The notes: a model not told the origin generated them from the letters alone. Positions 34,656 through 44,847 are shown, numbered from the stretch's first letter. The stretch is DNA of 64,000 nucleotides from Bin55 sp965205545 (GCA_965205545.1 OZ242170.1:2356001-2420000); one strand, 5' to 3'. Program-made: numbers and translations.

Positions 34656-36851
34656 ATGAAACGTCTCATCATCTTGATGCTATGTGGGTTTCTACTCACG
34701 GCGTGGCCGTTATACGCCAATCAAACATCTAGCGTTGAATTTCGCATCGTGTCTCAGCATACGGATGCCGAAGCTGTTTGGCTGGGTGTGTTCGTTGGTC
34801 CTGTGAATTCTGATACGGAAGCGTTGAGTTGGACTTCGGCCGAGTCCGATGAATTCATGCTGGAGATTCCACAGACTGACGAAGAAGTGCTGGTATTGGC
34901 ACTGCGCAGGAATTCCGTACCGATCACTGTGCGGATCACTGACGATTTACGCAGTTCAGGAATCGACCTGGATTTCAAGCCTGGCCACCAATTTCTGGGC
35001 ACGATAGTGTCGACGGATGGCATCGAAGTGGCAGATGCTGCTCTTTCCATCGAAAGACAAGATCTACCTTCACCGCAGATCCCAAGTCAGGCGAAGTTGG
35101 AGTGGATTAGCGCCGTGGACGGCACGGTTTCAATCGGTGGCCTCGTCCCAGGAAAGTACGAACTGCACGTTGAATTGCCTTACATTCCTACTGAGATCTT
35201 CGACATACAAATCAATGAGGGGGAAGACACCCAAGAAGACTTGGTGCTTGGCAACGCCCATTTCGTGAGGGGCTTCGTTCTCGACCACGACCGGAACCAA
35301 GTTTCCGGGGCGGACGTATCTGCGTCTGTCGATATTGATGGTGTGGATTCCTCCGTTAGGCCGAGCGTGCTGACAGATTCGGCTGGCGAGTTTCAAATGG
35401 GTCCCTTTGTCAAGGGGCAAGCTGTGCATCTGTCGGCGTCACATGTGGAACATGGATCAACCTTCTTCAATAGTGTGTACGCGGGCAATCACGAGGTCCA
35501 GCTAATTCTCTCAAAACTGGTAGAAGTTGTCGGAACTGTAATAGATGCTGTAACCCGCGCACCGGTAGAGGAATTTACATTGAAAGAGCATGGATATTTG
35601 GCGCGCGAGTTGCCACACTCAGGGACGAACGGAACGATTTCTGCGAAGGTCGACTCCGACGCCCATGGACTAGTCATAGAAGCCCCCAACTACATTCCCT
35701 ACTTTCATACTGAATTCAGCCCAGGAACTATGGATGTGTATGACTTGGGAACAGTTGAATTGGACCCCGGTGTTCATGTATCGGGGTTGGTTAACGACTC
35801 CATTAGCCGACAGCCCATTGAGGGAGCTGAAATATCGAGTATAGGCAAAGGAATTGACAGAGAAGATCTCACAGAAAGTTCCATTCGGCTCGCACACTAC
35901 ATGAATAGGAACGTTAACGCAACTAGCGATGCGGATGGTGAGTTCTCACTTGGACCACTGCCGTCAGGTGATTCTGTGTTGCAGGTATTTGCGAAGGACT
36001 ACAAATGGGAGCAAATCCCTTTCGATGGACAGTCTGCACGAATAAATATCGAACTCACACCTAGTGATGTGCGACCCACACGCATTGTCGGTCGAATTGA
36101 GTCCAACCATGGAGTAGCTGTAGCGGGACAGGTCAATTTCTACCACGTCGAGAACGCCAGCGGCGTTGGATTCCAAACAGAGGAAGACGGCAGCTTCGAG
36201 TACGCGACTCGGCCGGGAATCCACCAAGTCTACGCAAACACAGACCTCGGCCGGTCCGAGACAATTGAGGTCACTGTCTATGAGGGTATAACAGAAGAGG
36301 TAGTCTTGGTTGTCGACCCTTTCGGCCAGCTCGAGGGAACGGTCAGCGGGTTAAAGGGTGCTGAGAGAGCTCATGTCATGGTTTTCTCTGACGATAGTAG
36401 GGTGGGGAGCGTTGGTGGAATTTCCAACGGTGAGGAATTTCGAATCGTTGGCCTAGGCGCTGGCTCTTTCATAGCACGAGCAGTTACGACCTCGGACCGC
36501 CAGCTCACAAAGTCGTTTGAAGTGACCGAAAATTCAGGAAACGTCTATGTGGAGTTTTCATTTGCCGGCGATTCTCGACTCTACGGCAGTGTATTGTCGC
36601 TCGGGGATCCCAGCTCCTTCCGCCAAGTGCGAGCCATCGCAAAGGAGAGCAGTTCCATATCGGGTAGGTGCGACATTCTCGACGACGGCTCGTTCGAAAT
36701 TCGTGGACTCAGCGACGGCGAGTATTGGATCGAAGTGGCTGACCCTCAATTGTGGGGTGTTGCGATTGATAGCGAGAGCAACGTGTACAAGCGTATTGAG
36801 GTCGAAATTGCAGGCGAAACCGAGTTGAACATCGATCTCGCATCGCCCTGA
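34656..36851 (+). CDS. family B exported protein, subgroup II
   Basis: The 731-residue product has a signal peptide (MKRLIILMLCGFLLTAWPLYA) and modules laid out as in the other family B proteins, but it forms a subgroup with the next gene. Its first module reads VEFRIVSQHTDAEAVWLGVF, instead of the TLNGHIVANG type, and its end is LNIDLASP. Typical module pieces are DSISRQPIEGAEISS, ATSDADGEFSLGPLPSGDS and DDGSFEIRGLSDGEYWIEV. ATG 34656 with GGAGCGGGG just upstream is preferred over a more distal in-frame start at 34614. There is no anchor or catalytic motif. Exported; function unknown. Confidence 0.76.
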   Translation: MKRLIILMLCGFLLTAWPLYANQTSSVEFRIVSQHTDAEAVWLGVFVGPVNSDTEALSWTSAESDEFMLEIPQTDEEVLVLALRRNSVPITVRITDDLRSSGIDLDFKPGHQFLGTIVSTDGIEVADAALSIERQDLPSPQIPSQAKLEWISAVDGTVSIGGLVPGKYELHVELPYIPTEIFDIQINEGEDTQEDLVLGNAHFVRGFVLDHDRNQVSGADVSASVDIDGVDSSVRPSVLTDSAGEFQMGPFVKGQAVHLSASHVEHGSTFFNSVYAGNHEVQLILSKLVEVVGTVIDAVTRAPVEEFTLKEHGYLARELPHSGTNGTISAKVDSDAHGLVIEAPNYIPYFHTEFSPGTMDVYDLGTVELDPGVHVSGLVNDSISRQPIEGAEISSIGKGIDREDLTESSIRLAHYMNRNVNATSDADGEFSLGPLPSGDSVLQVFAKDYKWEQIPFDGQSARINIELTPSDVRPTRIVGRIESNHGVAVAGQVNFYHVENASGVGFQTEEDGSFEYATRPGIHQVYANTDLGRSETIEVTVYEGITEEVVLVVDPFGQLEGTVSGLKGAERAHVMVFSDDSRVGSVGGISNGEEFRIVGLGAGSFIARAVTTSDRQLTKSFEVTENSGNVYVEFSFAGDSRLYGSVLSLGDPSSFRQVRAIAKESSSISGRCDILDDGSFEIRGLSDGEYWIEVADPQLWGVAIDSESNVYKRIEVEIAGETELNIDLASP

Positions 36852-36899
36852 ATTTACAGACGGAGCATGTAGATTGGAGTCGCAACTTTAGGAGGAAAA

Positions 36900-39095
36900 G
36901 TGAAAAGTCTTGCTAGGTTGATCGTTCCATCTCTGGCGTTCATGGCATGGACAGTCTGCGGCGATGAGACAACCGACGTCAAGTTTCGCATTGTCTCGCA
37001 ACATACCGATGTTGCGGAAGTGTGGATTGGGGTGCGTGTGGGGCCGATTCGTTCAGGAACCGCGGACTGGAGCTGGACATCGACGGAGTCCGAGGAATTC
37101 ACGCTGGAAATTCCGCAGACTGAAGAGGAAGTAGCGCTAATAGCGCTGCGCGGGTTCTCGGCGCCGATCCTTGTGCTAGTGACACAAGAGTTGCGCAATT
37201 CCGGCATCGAGCTAGATTTCAATCCAGGCAAGCGATTTTCGGGCACGATACTGTCGACGGATGGAATCGAAGTAGCAGACGCGGTCGTTTCTGTTGAACG
37301 ACAGGACTTGCCTTCGCAGCAGATTCCAAGTCAGGCAAAGTCTGAGTGGACCAGCGCCGCAGATGGCACCTTTTCAATTGAAGGTCTTGTCGCTGGCAAG
37401 TACGAGTTGCACGTTGATTTGCCTTACATCCCTACAGAGACCTTCGACATTCAAATCAACGACGGTAAAGATGCTGAGGAAGACTTAGTGCTTGATAACG
37501 CGCATTTCGTAAGGGGCCGTGTCCTCGACCATGATCGGAATCCAACTGTAGGCGCGGACGTAGGAATGTATGCCTATGTAAGCTTTCAGGATTCTGGATT
37601 TAGACAGACCGTCCCAAGCGATTCATCTGGGGAGTTTCAGTTTGGACCATTTGTTTACGGTCAAGTCGTGAGCCTGTCCGCCACGCATACTGAAGGTGGT
37701 TCCACGCAAAGCAACGATGTGTTTTCGGGAAATCACGACGTGAACCTAGTGCTCTCGAAACTCGTAGATGTTGTAGGAACAGTCGTGGATGCTGAGACCG
37801 GAACGCCGCTAGATGAGTTCACACTTAGAGCATTCGGCAATGGGTGGACGCGCCAATATCCTCACAAAGAAGCAAATGGAGAAATCTTTGCGACGATCGA
37901 TTCTCTTGCCTGGGCTCTAGTCATCGAATCACCTAGCTACACACCGCATTTCGATACCGACTCGGACTTGAGCACGTTGGACGAATATGACATGGGAGAG
38001 GTACATTTGGAAGCTGGCATTCAGGTGACAGGTCTTGTCTACGATTCGACAAGTCGGCAACCCATTGAAGGTGCGTCCATTGCAAGCTGGGGAAAGGGGT
38101 TCGGCGGCGAACTTCCAACTGGTAGAACTACTTTCATTGTTCGATACATGCAAATGAAAGTTAACGCCACTAGCGACGCAGAAGGCAAATATTCGATCGG
38201 GCCATTGCCATCAGGCGAATCTGTTCTTGTCGCATCCGCAGGAGGCTACAGAGCTGAGGAAATTTTCGTCGACGGTCAGTCCGCGGAACTAGACATTGGC
38301 TTGGCTGCAGTAGACGTGGGCACGACCCGCATAAATGGTCGGATTCAGACAACTAACGGGGATCCAATTGCGGGCCAAATCAACATCTACCACGTCGAGA
38401 ACAACAGTGGTATGGGTTATCGAACCGAGGAAGACGGCACGTTTGAGCACACAACTCGTGGCGGAACGCACCAGATCTACGCTAGTACAGATCGAGGACG
38501 ATCCGAGACAATTGAACTCAGAGTTAGCGAGGGCGCAACAGAGGATGTTGTGCTAGTTGTTGATCCCTTTGGTCGACTTGCAGGGACGATTAATGGGCTT
38601 GAAGGAGCGGAATTGGCTTACGTTTCGGTCATTTCTGGCAATCGTGCGGTGCGAGGCACTTCAAGAATTGCCGACGGAGAGGACTTTCTGATCGAAGGCA
38701 TCGGGACTGGTCCCTTTATGGCCAAGGCTTGGACGACCATGAACCGCCAACTCGCGTTGTCGTTCGAATTAACCAAGGTAACGGAGGAAGCCTATTTGGA
38801 GTTTTCCTTTAGCGGAGATTCACGACTCTACGGAAAAATACTGTCGCTTGTTGATCGCAACCCCTACCTTCAGGTACGAGCGATCGCGAAAGACAAGGGA
38901 GCCATATCGGGTTGGAGCGGCATTCTCGATGACGGCTCGTTCGAGATTCGAGGACTCAGCGATGGCGAATATTGGATTGAAATTGGTGAAGAAAGAGGAT
39001 CGGGAATTGCCATTGGCAAAACGACAGACAAAGATCGCTATGAAGCCGCAGTGGCTGGGGATACCGAGTTGAATATCGATCTTGCATCGCCATAG
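36900..39095 (+). CDS. family B exported protein, subgroup II
   Basis: The 731-residue product is the sister of the preceding gene, 48 bp downstream, with an excellent Shine-Dalgarno (AGGAGG) before a GTG start. The signal peptide is MKSLARLIVPSLAFMAWTVC followed by GDET; the Cys is not in a convincing lipobox. The modules align one to one with the upstream copy, for example DSTSRQPIEGASIASW, NDGKDAEEDLVLDNAHFVRG and DDGSFEIRGLSDGEYWIEI. The genes at 34656, 36900 and 39135 are closely spaced and probably form one operon. Confidence 0.76.
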   Translation: MKSLARLIVPSLAFMAWTVCGDETTDVKFRIVSQHTDVAEVWIGVRVGPIRSGTADWSWTSTESEEFTLEIPQTEEEVALIALRGFSAPILVLVTQELRNSGIELDFNPGKRFSGTILSTDGIEVADAVVSVERQDLPSQQIPSQAKSEWTSAADGTFSIEGLVAGKYELHVDLPYIPTETFDIQINDGKDAEEDLVLDNAHFVRGRVLDHDRNPTVGADVGMYAYVSFQDSGFRQTVPSDSSGEFQFGPFVYGQVVSLSATHTEGGSTQSNDVFSGNHDVNLVLSKLVDVVGTVVDAETGTPLDEFTLRAFGNGWTRQYPHKEANGEIFATIDSLAWALVIESPSYTPHFDTDSDLSTLDEYDMGEVHLEAGIQVTGLVYDSTSRQPIEGASIASWGKGFGGELPTGRTTFIVRYMQMKVNATSDAEGKYSIGPLPSGESVLVASAGGYRAEEIFVDGQSAELDIGLAAVDVGTTRINGRIQTTNGDPIAGQINIYHVENNSGMGYRTEEDGTFEHTTRGGTHQIYASTDRGRSETIELRVSEGATEDVVLVVDPFGRLAGTINGLEGAELAYVSVISGNRAVRGTSRIADGEDFLIEGIGTGPFMAKAWTTMNRQLALSFELTKVTEEAYLEFSFSGDSRLYGKILSLVDRNPYLQVRAIAKDKGAISGWSGILDDGSFEIRGLSDGEYWIEIGEERGSGIAIGKTTDKDRYEAAVAGDTELNIDLASP

Positions 39096-39134
39096 TCGTA
39101 TTGCTGTACCACTTCCTCTAGGGATGTAGCAAAT

Positions 39135-41357
39135 ATGAAGCGGCTTGACTCTCTACTGTCTGTATTCCTACTTCTTCTGGTGTCGCAGCTCCAAGGCGAA
39201 GACACGATCACACTGCATGGTCGCCTTGCCACCAGCGATATCGACTCCCCCAATGTATGGATCGGCGTATTCGAATTGCCGATGCGACGTGGTGAGGAGG
39301 CTTGGAGTTGGACCCAAGTTGAATCCACAGAATTCACGTTAAACGTTCCACGCGTGGGGGAAATTCAGCTTGTGGCTTTGCGCAAGGACTCTCTGCCGCT
39401 CGTGCAACGAATTCGTTCAGAAACGGCGGAAGAGCAATTCGTTCTTGAATTTCAAGAAGGAATGACCTTGGAGGGCACTCTCCTTTCTACGGACGGTATT
39501 CCGGTCGCGGATGCTCGATTGACAGTGGAACGCACCCACTTGCTAAATGTATTGATTCCGGACGACATCAGGTTTTTGTGGTCCAGCGATGCCGAGGGAA
39601 GATTCCAAATTTCTGGTCTTTCTGCGAATGAGAGATTCGAAATTCACACTGAATTGCCGTTTGTTCAAGACGACAAATTCGAAGTCAGAATGCCGGAAAA
39701 CGGCGAATATCTCCGCGACTTTTCCCTTTCTGACTCGTACTTTGTGATGGGACGTGTAATGAATTCCGATGAGGATCCTGTTCCAGATGCAACAGTACGG
39801 TTCAGGTTCACTCTTCCACAAGAATGGAGAGCAACAACCACTTCCAACGCCGAAGGAGAGTTTCGGTTTGGACCTTTCGAAAGAAATACGGAAATTTGGT
39901 TGTCCGCGCATCACATCGAGCAAGGTACGTCGAAGAATCTCCGGACAACGGCGGGTGAGCACGGAGTGGAGCTGGTTCTAGCAAGCATGGTTCATGTGAT
40001 TGGAACCACAATTGACGCGTCGACAGGTGAACTGATCGACGATTTCACTTTAGTGGCCGTTGGTGCTGATGAGAGTCGAGAGTATCGGTACGTTGAGTCA
40101 AAGGGAGAGGTTTCTAGTTTGGTCCCCCGAGAGACCACAGCGTTGGTCGTGCATTCGGATGTGTACATCGCCCACTTCATAACGGAACTAGAACTGACAT
40201 CGATCGACGAATTCGATATTGGAGTTATTGCGCTGCAACGCGGGAGGGAGCTGACCGGCCAGGTATACGACGCGACAACGAACGAGCCAGTGGTCCAAGC
40301 GACAGTCTCACTCGTTCCCGAATACAGTTGGGATGAAAATACGGATCCTGTTTGGGGCAACCTAATAATCAGCTTTATAAGACAGTCTGTCGAGTCGATA
40401 ACAGACAAAGAGGGAGGCTATGTGCTGAGTCCATTGCCTTCGCAGGCGGTGCATGTACGCGTATTCGGATGGGAATATGGGCCAGAAGAGTTTCTTGTCG
40501 ACGAAATCACCACGGAGTTCGACATTCCAATGGTGTCCTGGAAGTCGAAAGAGACGAGAATTCGAGGAAGAGTTGAAAATGCGGCTGGGGAGCCTGTTGG
40601 CGGTAGCGTTAAATTTCTTTTCGACGGGGGATATTCGGGTTTGCATGTTCCTGACGATGGACACTTCGACCATCCATTAGACCCGGGTACCTATGAAGCG
40701 ATTGCGATCACTGAACAAGGCAACTCAGATCTCGTGCTGGTTGATGTGAATGAGGACGAGATTAAGGAAATTACGTTGATTGTCGAGTCAAAGGGTCGCG
40801 TTTTAGTCAAGGTTGCCGGCCTCTGGGATGGCGAGACGGTCTCTCTGTCGGTTTTTTCCGAATCGTTAGGATCCGATGTTCGGAACATCTACCAAGTTGT
40901 CAATGGCGAGTTTGACATTTACGGGATCGGGTTCGGCGAATTCACACTCAATGCTTCGTCGAGCTGGGAGCGCGAGCAAGAATTGCCTTTCGAGTTGAGC
41001 GAAGAAAGCAGCGAAGCATCAATTGAGTTGAATTTCGCCGGAAACTCTCGACTATACGGATCATTAAGGTTTCCCGATGGCACTTTCCCAATTGGTCAAG
41101 TCGAGGCAATTCCCAAACAGAGTGGGAAGACGTCGAATTCATGCGAGATCACTGACGACGGCATGTATGAGATCAATGGTTTGGATGATGGCGAATACAC
41201 ACTGCACACGTGGGAAACAAAGGAGGTCACTGTCATGTACGACGACGGCACCAGTTCCAGTACCGCAACGTCAACCCCAGTAGATCAAGTCGATGTTGTT
41301 GTGCAAGGAAACACCGAATACAACATCCAACTTCCCTCTCAATTCGATAACGAGTGA
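39135..41357 (+). CDS. family B exported protein, subgroup I
   Basis: The 740-residue product returns to subgroup I. It has a signal peptide (MKRLDSLLSVFLLLLVSQLQ), a first module TITLHGRLATSD with VWIGVFELPMRRGEEAWSW, and an ending NIQLPSQFDNE like the copies near 24-29 kb, although it lies directly downstream of the two subgroup II genes. It contains about eight modules, including GQVYDATTNEPVVQATVS and DDGMYEINGLDDGEYTLHT. The upstream gap is only 39 bp, without the 375-bp spacer unit, so it is probably co-transcribed with the preceding genes. It is the last member of the array before the tRNA gene. Confidence 0.76.
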   Translation: MKRLDSLLSVFLLLLVSQLQGEDTITLHGRLATSDIDSPNVWIGVFELPMRRGEEAWSWTQVESTEFTLNVPRVGEIQLVALRKDSLPLVQRIRSETAEEQFVLEFQEGMTLEGTLLSTDGIPVADARLTVERTHLLNVLIPDDIRFLWSSDAEGRFQISGLSANERFEIHTELPFVQDDKFEVRMPENGEYLRDFSLSDSYFVMGRVMNSDEDPVPDATVRFRFTLPQEWRATTTSNAEGEFRFGPFERNTEIWLSAHHIEQGTSKNLRTTAGEHGVELVLASMVHVIGTTIDASTGELIDDFTLVAVGADESREYRYVESKGEVSSLVPRETTALVVHSDVYIAHFITELELTSIDEFDIGVIALQRGRELTGQVYDATTNEPVVQATVSLVPEYSWDENTDPVWGNLIISFIRQSVESITDKEGGYVLSPLPSQAVHVRVFGWEYGPEEFLVDEITTEFDIPMVSWKSKETRIRGRVENAAGEPVGGSVKFLFDGGYSGLHVPDDGHFDHPLDPGTYEAIAITEQGNSDLVLVDVNEDEIKEITLIVESKGRVLVKVAGLWDGETVSLSVFSESLGSDVRNIYQVVNGEFDIYGIGFGEFTLNASSSWEREQELPFELSEESSEASIELNFAGNSRLYGSLRFPDGTFPIGQVEAIPKQSGKTSNSCEITDDGMYEINGLDDGEYTLHTWETKEVTVMYDDGTSSSTATSTPVDQVDVVVQGNTEYNIQLPSQFDNE

Positions 41358-41554
41358 TTAAGCGGTAGATTCCTTCCAGTTTCTTACTTAAGGGCCTCTA
41401 GCGTCTTGCCGCCCAATCTTGAGACTTCTTAACGGAACCAACTGCTATTAACCCATGGCTCAGATTGCTGGAGTATTGGCTATGAGCCGTTGACGCATCT
41501 TAATCCCCGTAATTTGGATTCTTCTATGGTTGGCCCAAGCGAATGTGTGTTGAT

Positions 41555-41631
<77 letters not shown>

Positions 41632-41680
41632 ATTAGGGCTCTATTACGGTCGACACTTTATTCGACCTTGGTCGATTCTT

Positions 41681-42676
41681 CTATTGTTCCGCTTTGATGG
41701 CCTCCTGGGGAACCGGTGGAGCTCGCGAACCGAACATAATCGTCAAGAGTGCGAGCAGAAGCAAGGCTGCAACCGCGTTGTGACAGACCGCGACGAATAG
41801 AGGCAGCGAAAGTAGGACATTGGCAATGCCTAGACCAAACTGAACCACGAGAGCCGTTCCCAACAGAACTCGGAATCCTAGTTCCAAGCGAAACAGCAGC
41901 GCGATGCCGACGACCATGACTACATATGCACCCCAACGATGTGTTGTCTGTATTGCAATGCGAGCTTCGTTCGACAATTCTCCGCCTAGATAGTTGGGTC
42001 CGATGTCCTGCATCACATTGAAACCAGACGCGAAATCCATATCCGGAAACAGCTCTCCATGACACAGTGGAAAATCCGGGCAAGCTAGTGCCGCGTAGTT
42101 CGAGCTTGTCCAACCGCCAAGCGCGACTTGAAGCACCACAAGCACAAGAAGCACATGAATATGGACGCGCAAATTTGACGCAACTTGTGGCAGGGGAAAC
42201 GGATCAAGCTTTAGCAAATACCACCAAAGCAATGCCAAGGTTGCAAATCCGCCAAGCAGATGCGCTGTCACGACTTGGGGCCAAAGCTTGAGTGTCACCG
42301 TCCAGGCTCCGAACGCCCCCTGCAGAACGACAAGGGCCAGTAGCACAAGCGGGAACCTCAACGATTGTCGTTTGAACCACGCAACGGCAACAATTGCGAT
42401 CACCATTATTCCGAGGAGGGTGGCAAGGTATCTGTGGACCATTTCGGTCCAAGCTTTTGCCTCATCGATAGGGAAGTCCGGATAGAGTTCCTCTGCGCGT
42501 TGCCGCTCTTCTTCGGTGTCGGGAACGGTAAGGTGACCGTAGCACCCCGGCCAATCGGGACATCCCAGTCCCGCATCGACGAGCCGGGTGTATGCGCCAA
42601 GTACCACGACGCAGAAAGCTAAGACTAAGGTAGTCCCGACAAGCAACTGTAGCGTTCGGTTTGTGGAGTCAGCCAT
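41681..42676 (-). CDS. ctaA: heme A synthase (CtaA/COX15 family)
   Basis: The 331-residue product is an eight-helix inner-membrane protein of the COX15/CtaA family, which oxidises heme O to heme A for aa3-type cytochrome oxidase. Visible landmarks are GAYTRLVDAGLGCPDWPGCYG after helix 1, the His in EMVHRYLATLLG, VVTAHLLGGFATLALL, the second half with GGWTSSNYAALACPDFPLCHG, IQTTHRWGAYVVM, and a final His in AVCHNAVAALLLLA. The duplicated four-helix layout and the expected heme-ligand histidines are all present. No other cytochrome oxidase genes lie in the window. Confidence 0.9.
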   Translation of the reverse strand: MADSTNRTLQLLVGTTLVLAFCVVVLGAYTRLVDAGLGCPDWPGCYGHLTVPDTEEERQRAEELYPDFPIDEAKAWTEMVHRYLATLLGIMVIAIVAVAWFKRQSLRFPLVLLALVVLQGAFGAWTVTLKLWPQVVTAHLLGGFATLALLWWYLLKLDPFPLPQVASNLRVHIHVLLVLVVLQVALGGWTSSNYAALACPDFPLCHGELFPDMDFASGFNVMQDIGPNYLGGELSNEARIAIQTTHRWGAYVVMVVGIALLFRLELGFRVLLGTALVVQFGLGIANVLLSLPLFVAVCHNAVAALLLLALLTIMFGSRAPPVPQEAIKAEQ

Positions 42677-42723
42677 CGAGAACGTGTATTGAAGCTGGCA
42701 ATCGAGTTGTACTTCGGGACCGT

Positions 42724-43389
42724 CTAGAGTTTTTGAGCCAGTGTGAGTCCATCACCTACCGGAAGCATCGTGGAGAACACCCGATTGTCGTCCGATGTTT
42801 TCTTGTTTAGCTCTCGCAAGGCAACAGTGTCGACATCAATTACCGATGGGTCCGCAGTTCGGCCTCCCCACAGCACATTGTCCACGGCTATGAGGCCGCC
42901 TTCCCGCAGAAGTATCAGGCACTTTTCGTAGTAGTCGTCGTAGTTGGACTTGTCCGCGTCGATAAAGGCGAAGTCGAAACTGCCCTGTTGACCCTCATCG
43001 ATCAATTGCGAGAGAGTCTCGCCCGCCGGCGCCAGTCGAAGATCAATCTTGTGCGCTACTCCTGCTTGTTCCCAATATTTTCTGCCGATGTCGGTCCATT
43101 CCTTGGATAGGTCGCACGCGACTATCCTTCCATTGTCCGGTAGGGCTTCAGCTACGGCAAGTGCGCTGTAGCCGGTGAATGTGCCAACCTCCAATGTGTT
43201 TCTCGCATTCATAATTCGACAAAGAAGCGACATGAAAGCTGCCTGTTCCGGCGAGACCTGCATAACATGCATCCGTAGTGTTGCATGAGTGACTTCCCTC
43301 AGTTCTCGCATCGCGTCGGATTCTGGTCGAATGTTGGAAAGCAAGTAGTCGTAGATGGATTCGTTTAGAGTAAGCGTGCGACTTGACAT
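42724..43389 (-). CDS. class I SAM-dependent O-methyltransferase
   Basis: The 221-residue product matches the small-molecule O-methyltransferase family related to catechol and caffeoyl-CoA methyltransferases. The SAM-binding motif is VGTFTGYSALAVAEALP, followed by GRIVACDLS, and the metal and catalytic segment is FIDADKSNYDDYYEKC with AVDNVLWGGR. These enzymes are cytoplasmic and methylate catechol-type hydroxyls using a divalent metal. The gene follows ctaA on the same strand but after a gap, so co-transcription is only possible. The natural substrate is unknown. Confidence 0.87.
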   Translation of the reverse strand: MSSRTLTLNESIYDYLLSNIRPESDAMRELREVTHATLRMHVMQVSPEQAAFMSLLCRIMNARNTLEVGTFTGYSALAVAEALPDNGRIVACDLSKEWTDIGRKYWEQAGVAHKIDLRLAPAGETLSQLIDEGQQGSFDFAFIDADKSNYDDYYEKCLILLREGGLIAVDNVLWGGRTADPSVIDVDTVALRELNKKTSDDNRVFSTMLPVGDGLTLAQKL

Positions 43390-43469
43390 ATGTGGTATCC
43401 GGAAGATTCTTTGTCGTAGATGAGTTGATTATGCGAGCGCTTTACCAAGGCTAGAGAGGCTAAGTCCCT

Positions 43470-44390
43470 ATGGAATCCATGATCGTTGATTGCGACCCAG
43501 GTGTCGACGACGCCATAGCGATAATACTTGCCCACGATCTGGCAATCCTAAAGGGCGTAACTACGGTCAGCGGCAATGTGCCAATAGAGGCGACCACCCG
43601 AAACGCGTTGCAGGTGATTGCGTTGCTCGATGCAGACATTCCAGTCTGCAAAGGAGCCGCACGACCATTGAAGAATCCTCCTGTGCACTCCAATCATGTT
43701 CATGGAACTGATGGCCTTGGCGGGGCGGGGCTGTTGAAGAATACGAGATCTCTGTCCCACGTGGATGCAGTGGATTTTCTTCTCGAGACTCCCACGCGCG
43801 ACGACTGGATCGTGGCGATCGGACCGTTGACCAACTTGGCACAAGCAATTGAACGAGACCCCACTTGGGTGAATCGCATCAAGGGCATTTCCATCATGGG
43901 AGGCAGCACAGGCTATGGAAACGTTACTGCAGCAGCAGAGTTCAACATCTATTCCGATCCAGAAGCGGCGGCTCGCGTATTCGAATCCGGAGCACGCATT
44001 CGGATGTGTGGTCTGAACCTCACTCACCAATTCCAGGTCACGGAAGTGTTTCTACAAGCGCTGGCGCAGGCCGAAGGGGACCTTGCGCAATTCGCGGAGC
44101 CGATGTTGAGGTTTCTGCTCGGGAGAATGGAAGAGCTGACTGGCCGAAGATCCGCAGCCTTGCACGATCCCTGTGCCGTACTGGCTGCTACGCACCCTCA
44201 ATTGTTCGAATTTGAGAACTTGTCGGTTCGGATTGAATTAGCGGGAACTTTGACGCGGGGCATGACAGTTTGCGATCAACGAACGACACGTCGCCGCGAT
44301 TCTCCAAACACGGAAGTCGCTCAGTCAATTGATGTGGACAAGGCTATGCCACTGCTGTTGAATACGCTTTGCAAGAATGAACGACACTAG
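43470..44390 (+). CDS. nucleoside hydrolase (inosine-uridine preferring family)
   Basis: The 306-residue product has the calcium-binding signature DCDPGVDDAIAI at its N-terminus, the middle segment GGSTGYGNVTAAAEFNIYSD with PEAA, and NLTHQ in the second half, all typical of nucleoside N-ribohydrolases. It would release the free base and ribose from nucleosides in the cytoplasm, consistent with salvage. A methionine three codons downstream is an alternative start. The end overlaps the ankyrin gene start by 14 bp. Confidence 0.88.
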   Translation: MESMIVDCDPGVDDAIAIILAHDLAILKGVTTVSGNVPIEATTRNALQVIALLDADIPVCKGAARPLKNPPVHSNHVHGTDGLGGAGLLKNTRSLSHVDAVDFLLETPTRDDWIVAIGPLTNLAQAIERDPTWVNRIKGISIMGGSTGYGNVTAAAEFNIYSDPEAAARVFESGARIRMCGLNLTHQFQVTEVFLQALAQAEGDLAQFAEPMLRFLLGRMEELTGRRSAALHDPCAVLAATHPQLFEFENLSVRIELAGTLTRGMTVCDQRTTRRRDSPNTEVAQSIDVDKAMPLLLNTLCKNERH

Positions 44391-44847
44391 CGACAATCTC
44401 GACAAGCACTTCCAACACGCAGTGAAGTTGGTGGAAACGGGAGACTACCACTCGCTGCGGGTCTTGCTGATGAAGCATCCCAAGCTTGCCACCAAACGAG
44501 ATGAGACAAGCGCAACTTTGCTCATTCGGCTTATCGACTACCCCGGAAATCGACCTAACGCACACAAGACTGCGCGTGTGCTTCTTGTGGCAGGTTGCGA
44601 TGTCGATGCTCGACGAGACGAGAGCAATGGAACAGCTCTAGCGGGTGTTCTGAGCACTGGTGAGATCGATGTGGCTCGCGTGTTGCTGGAATTTGGAGCA
44701 AACTTCCGAGCGAAACTGGGGTTCAAGAAAGGGGATGTCATTGATTTGGCGATTGAACTGTGCAGCAACGATGCGAACGAGAATTCCGGATTTTCGAAAG
44801 CAATCCGAGAGCTCGTAGCCGACTTCACCGGTCTAGAGCTTGGGTAG
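44377..44847 (+). CDS. small ankyrin-repeat protein
   Basis: The 156-residue product lacks a signal peptide and has three to four ankyrin-like units, visible as GDYHSLRVLLMKHPKLATKR, HKTARVLLVAGCDVDAR and EIDVARVLLEFGANFRAKLG. Such proteins bind other proteins. The start lies inside the end of the nucleoside hydrolase gene, so the two are translationally coupled. A dedicated interaction with the hydrolase is possible but not shown by the sequence. Confidence 0.75.
   Translation: MNDTSDNLDKHFQHAVKLVETGDYHSLRVLLMKHPKLATKRDETSATLLIRLIDYPGNRPNAHKTARVLLVAGCDVDARRDESNGTALAGVLSTGEIDVARVLLEFGANFRAKLGFKKGDVIDLAIELCSNDANENSGFSKAIRELVADFTGLELG

Noticed and set aside
16205..41357. Insertion sequences or transposons as drivers of the duplications
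   Set aside because: No transposase frame or terminal inverted repeats were found around the duplicated units; homologous recombination suffices.
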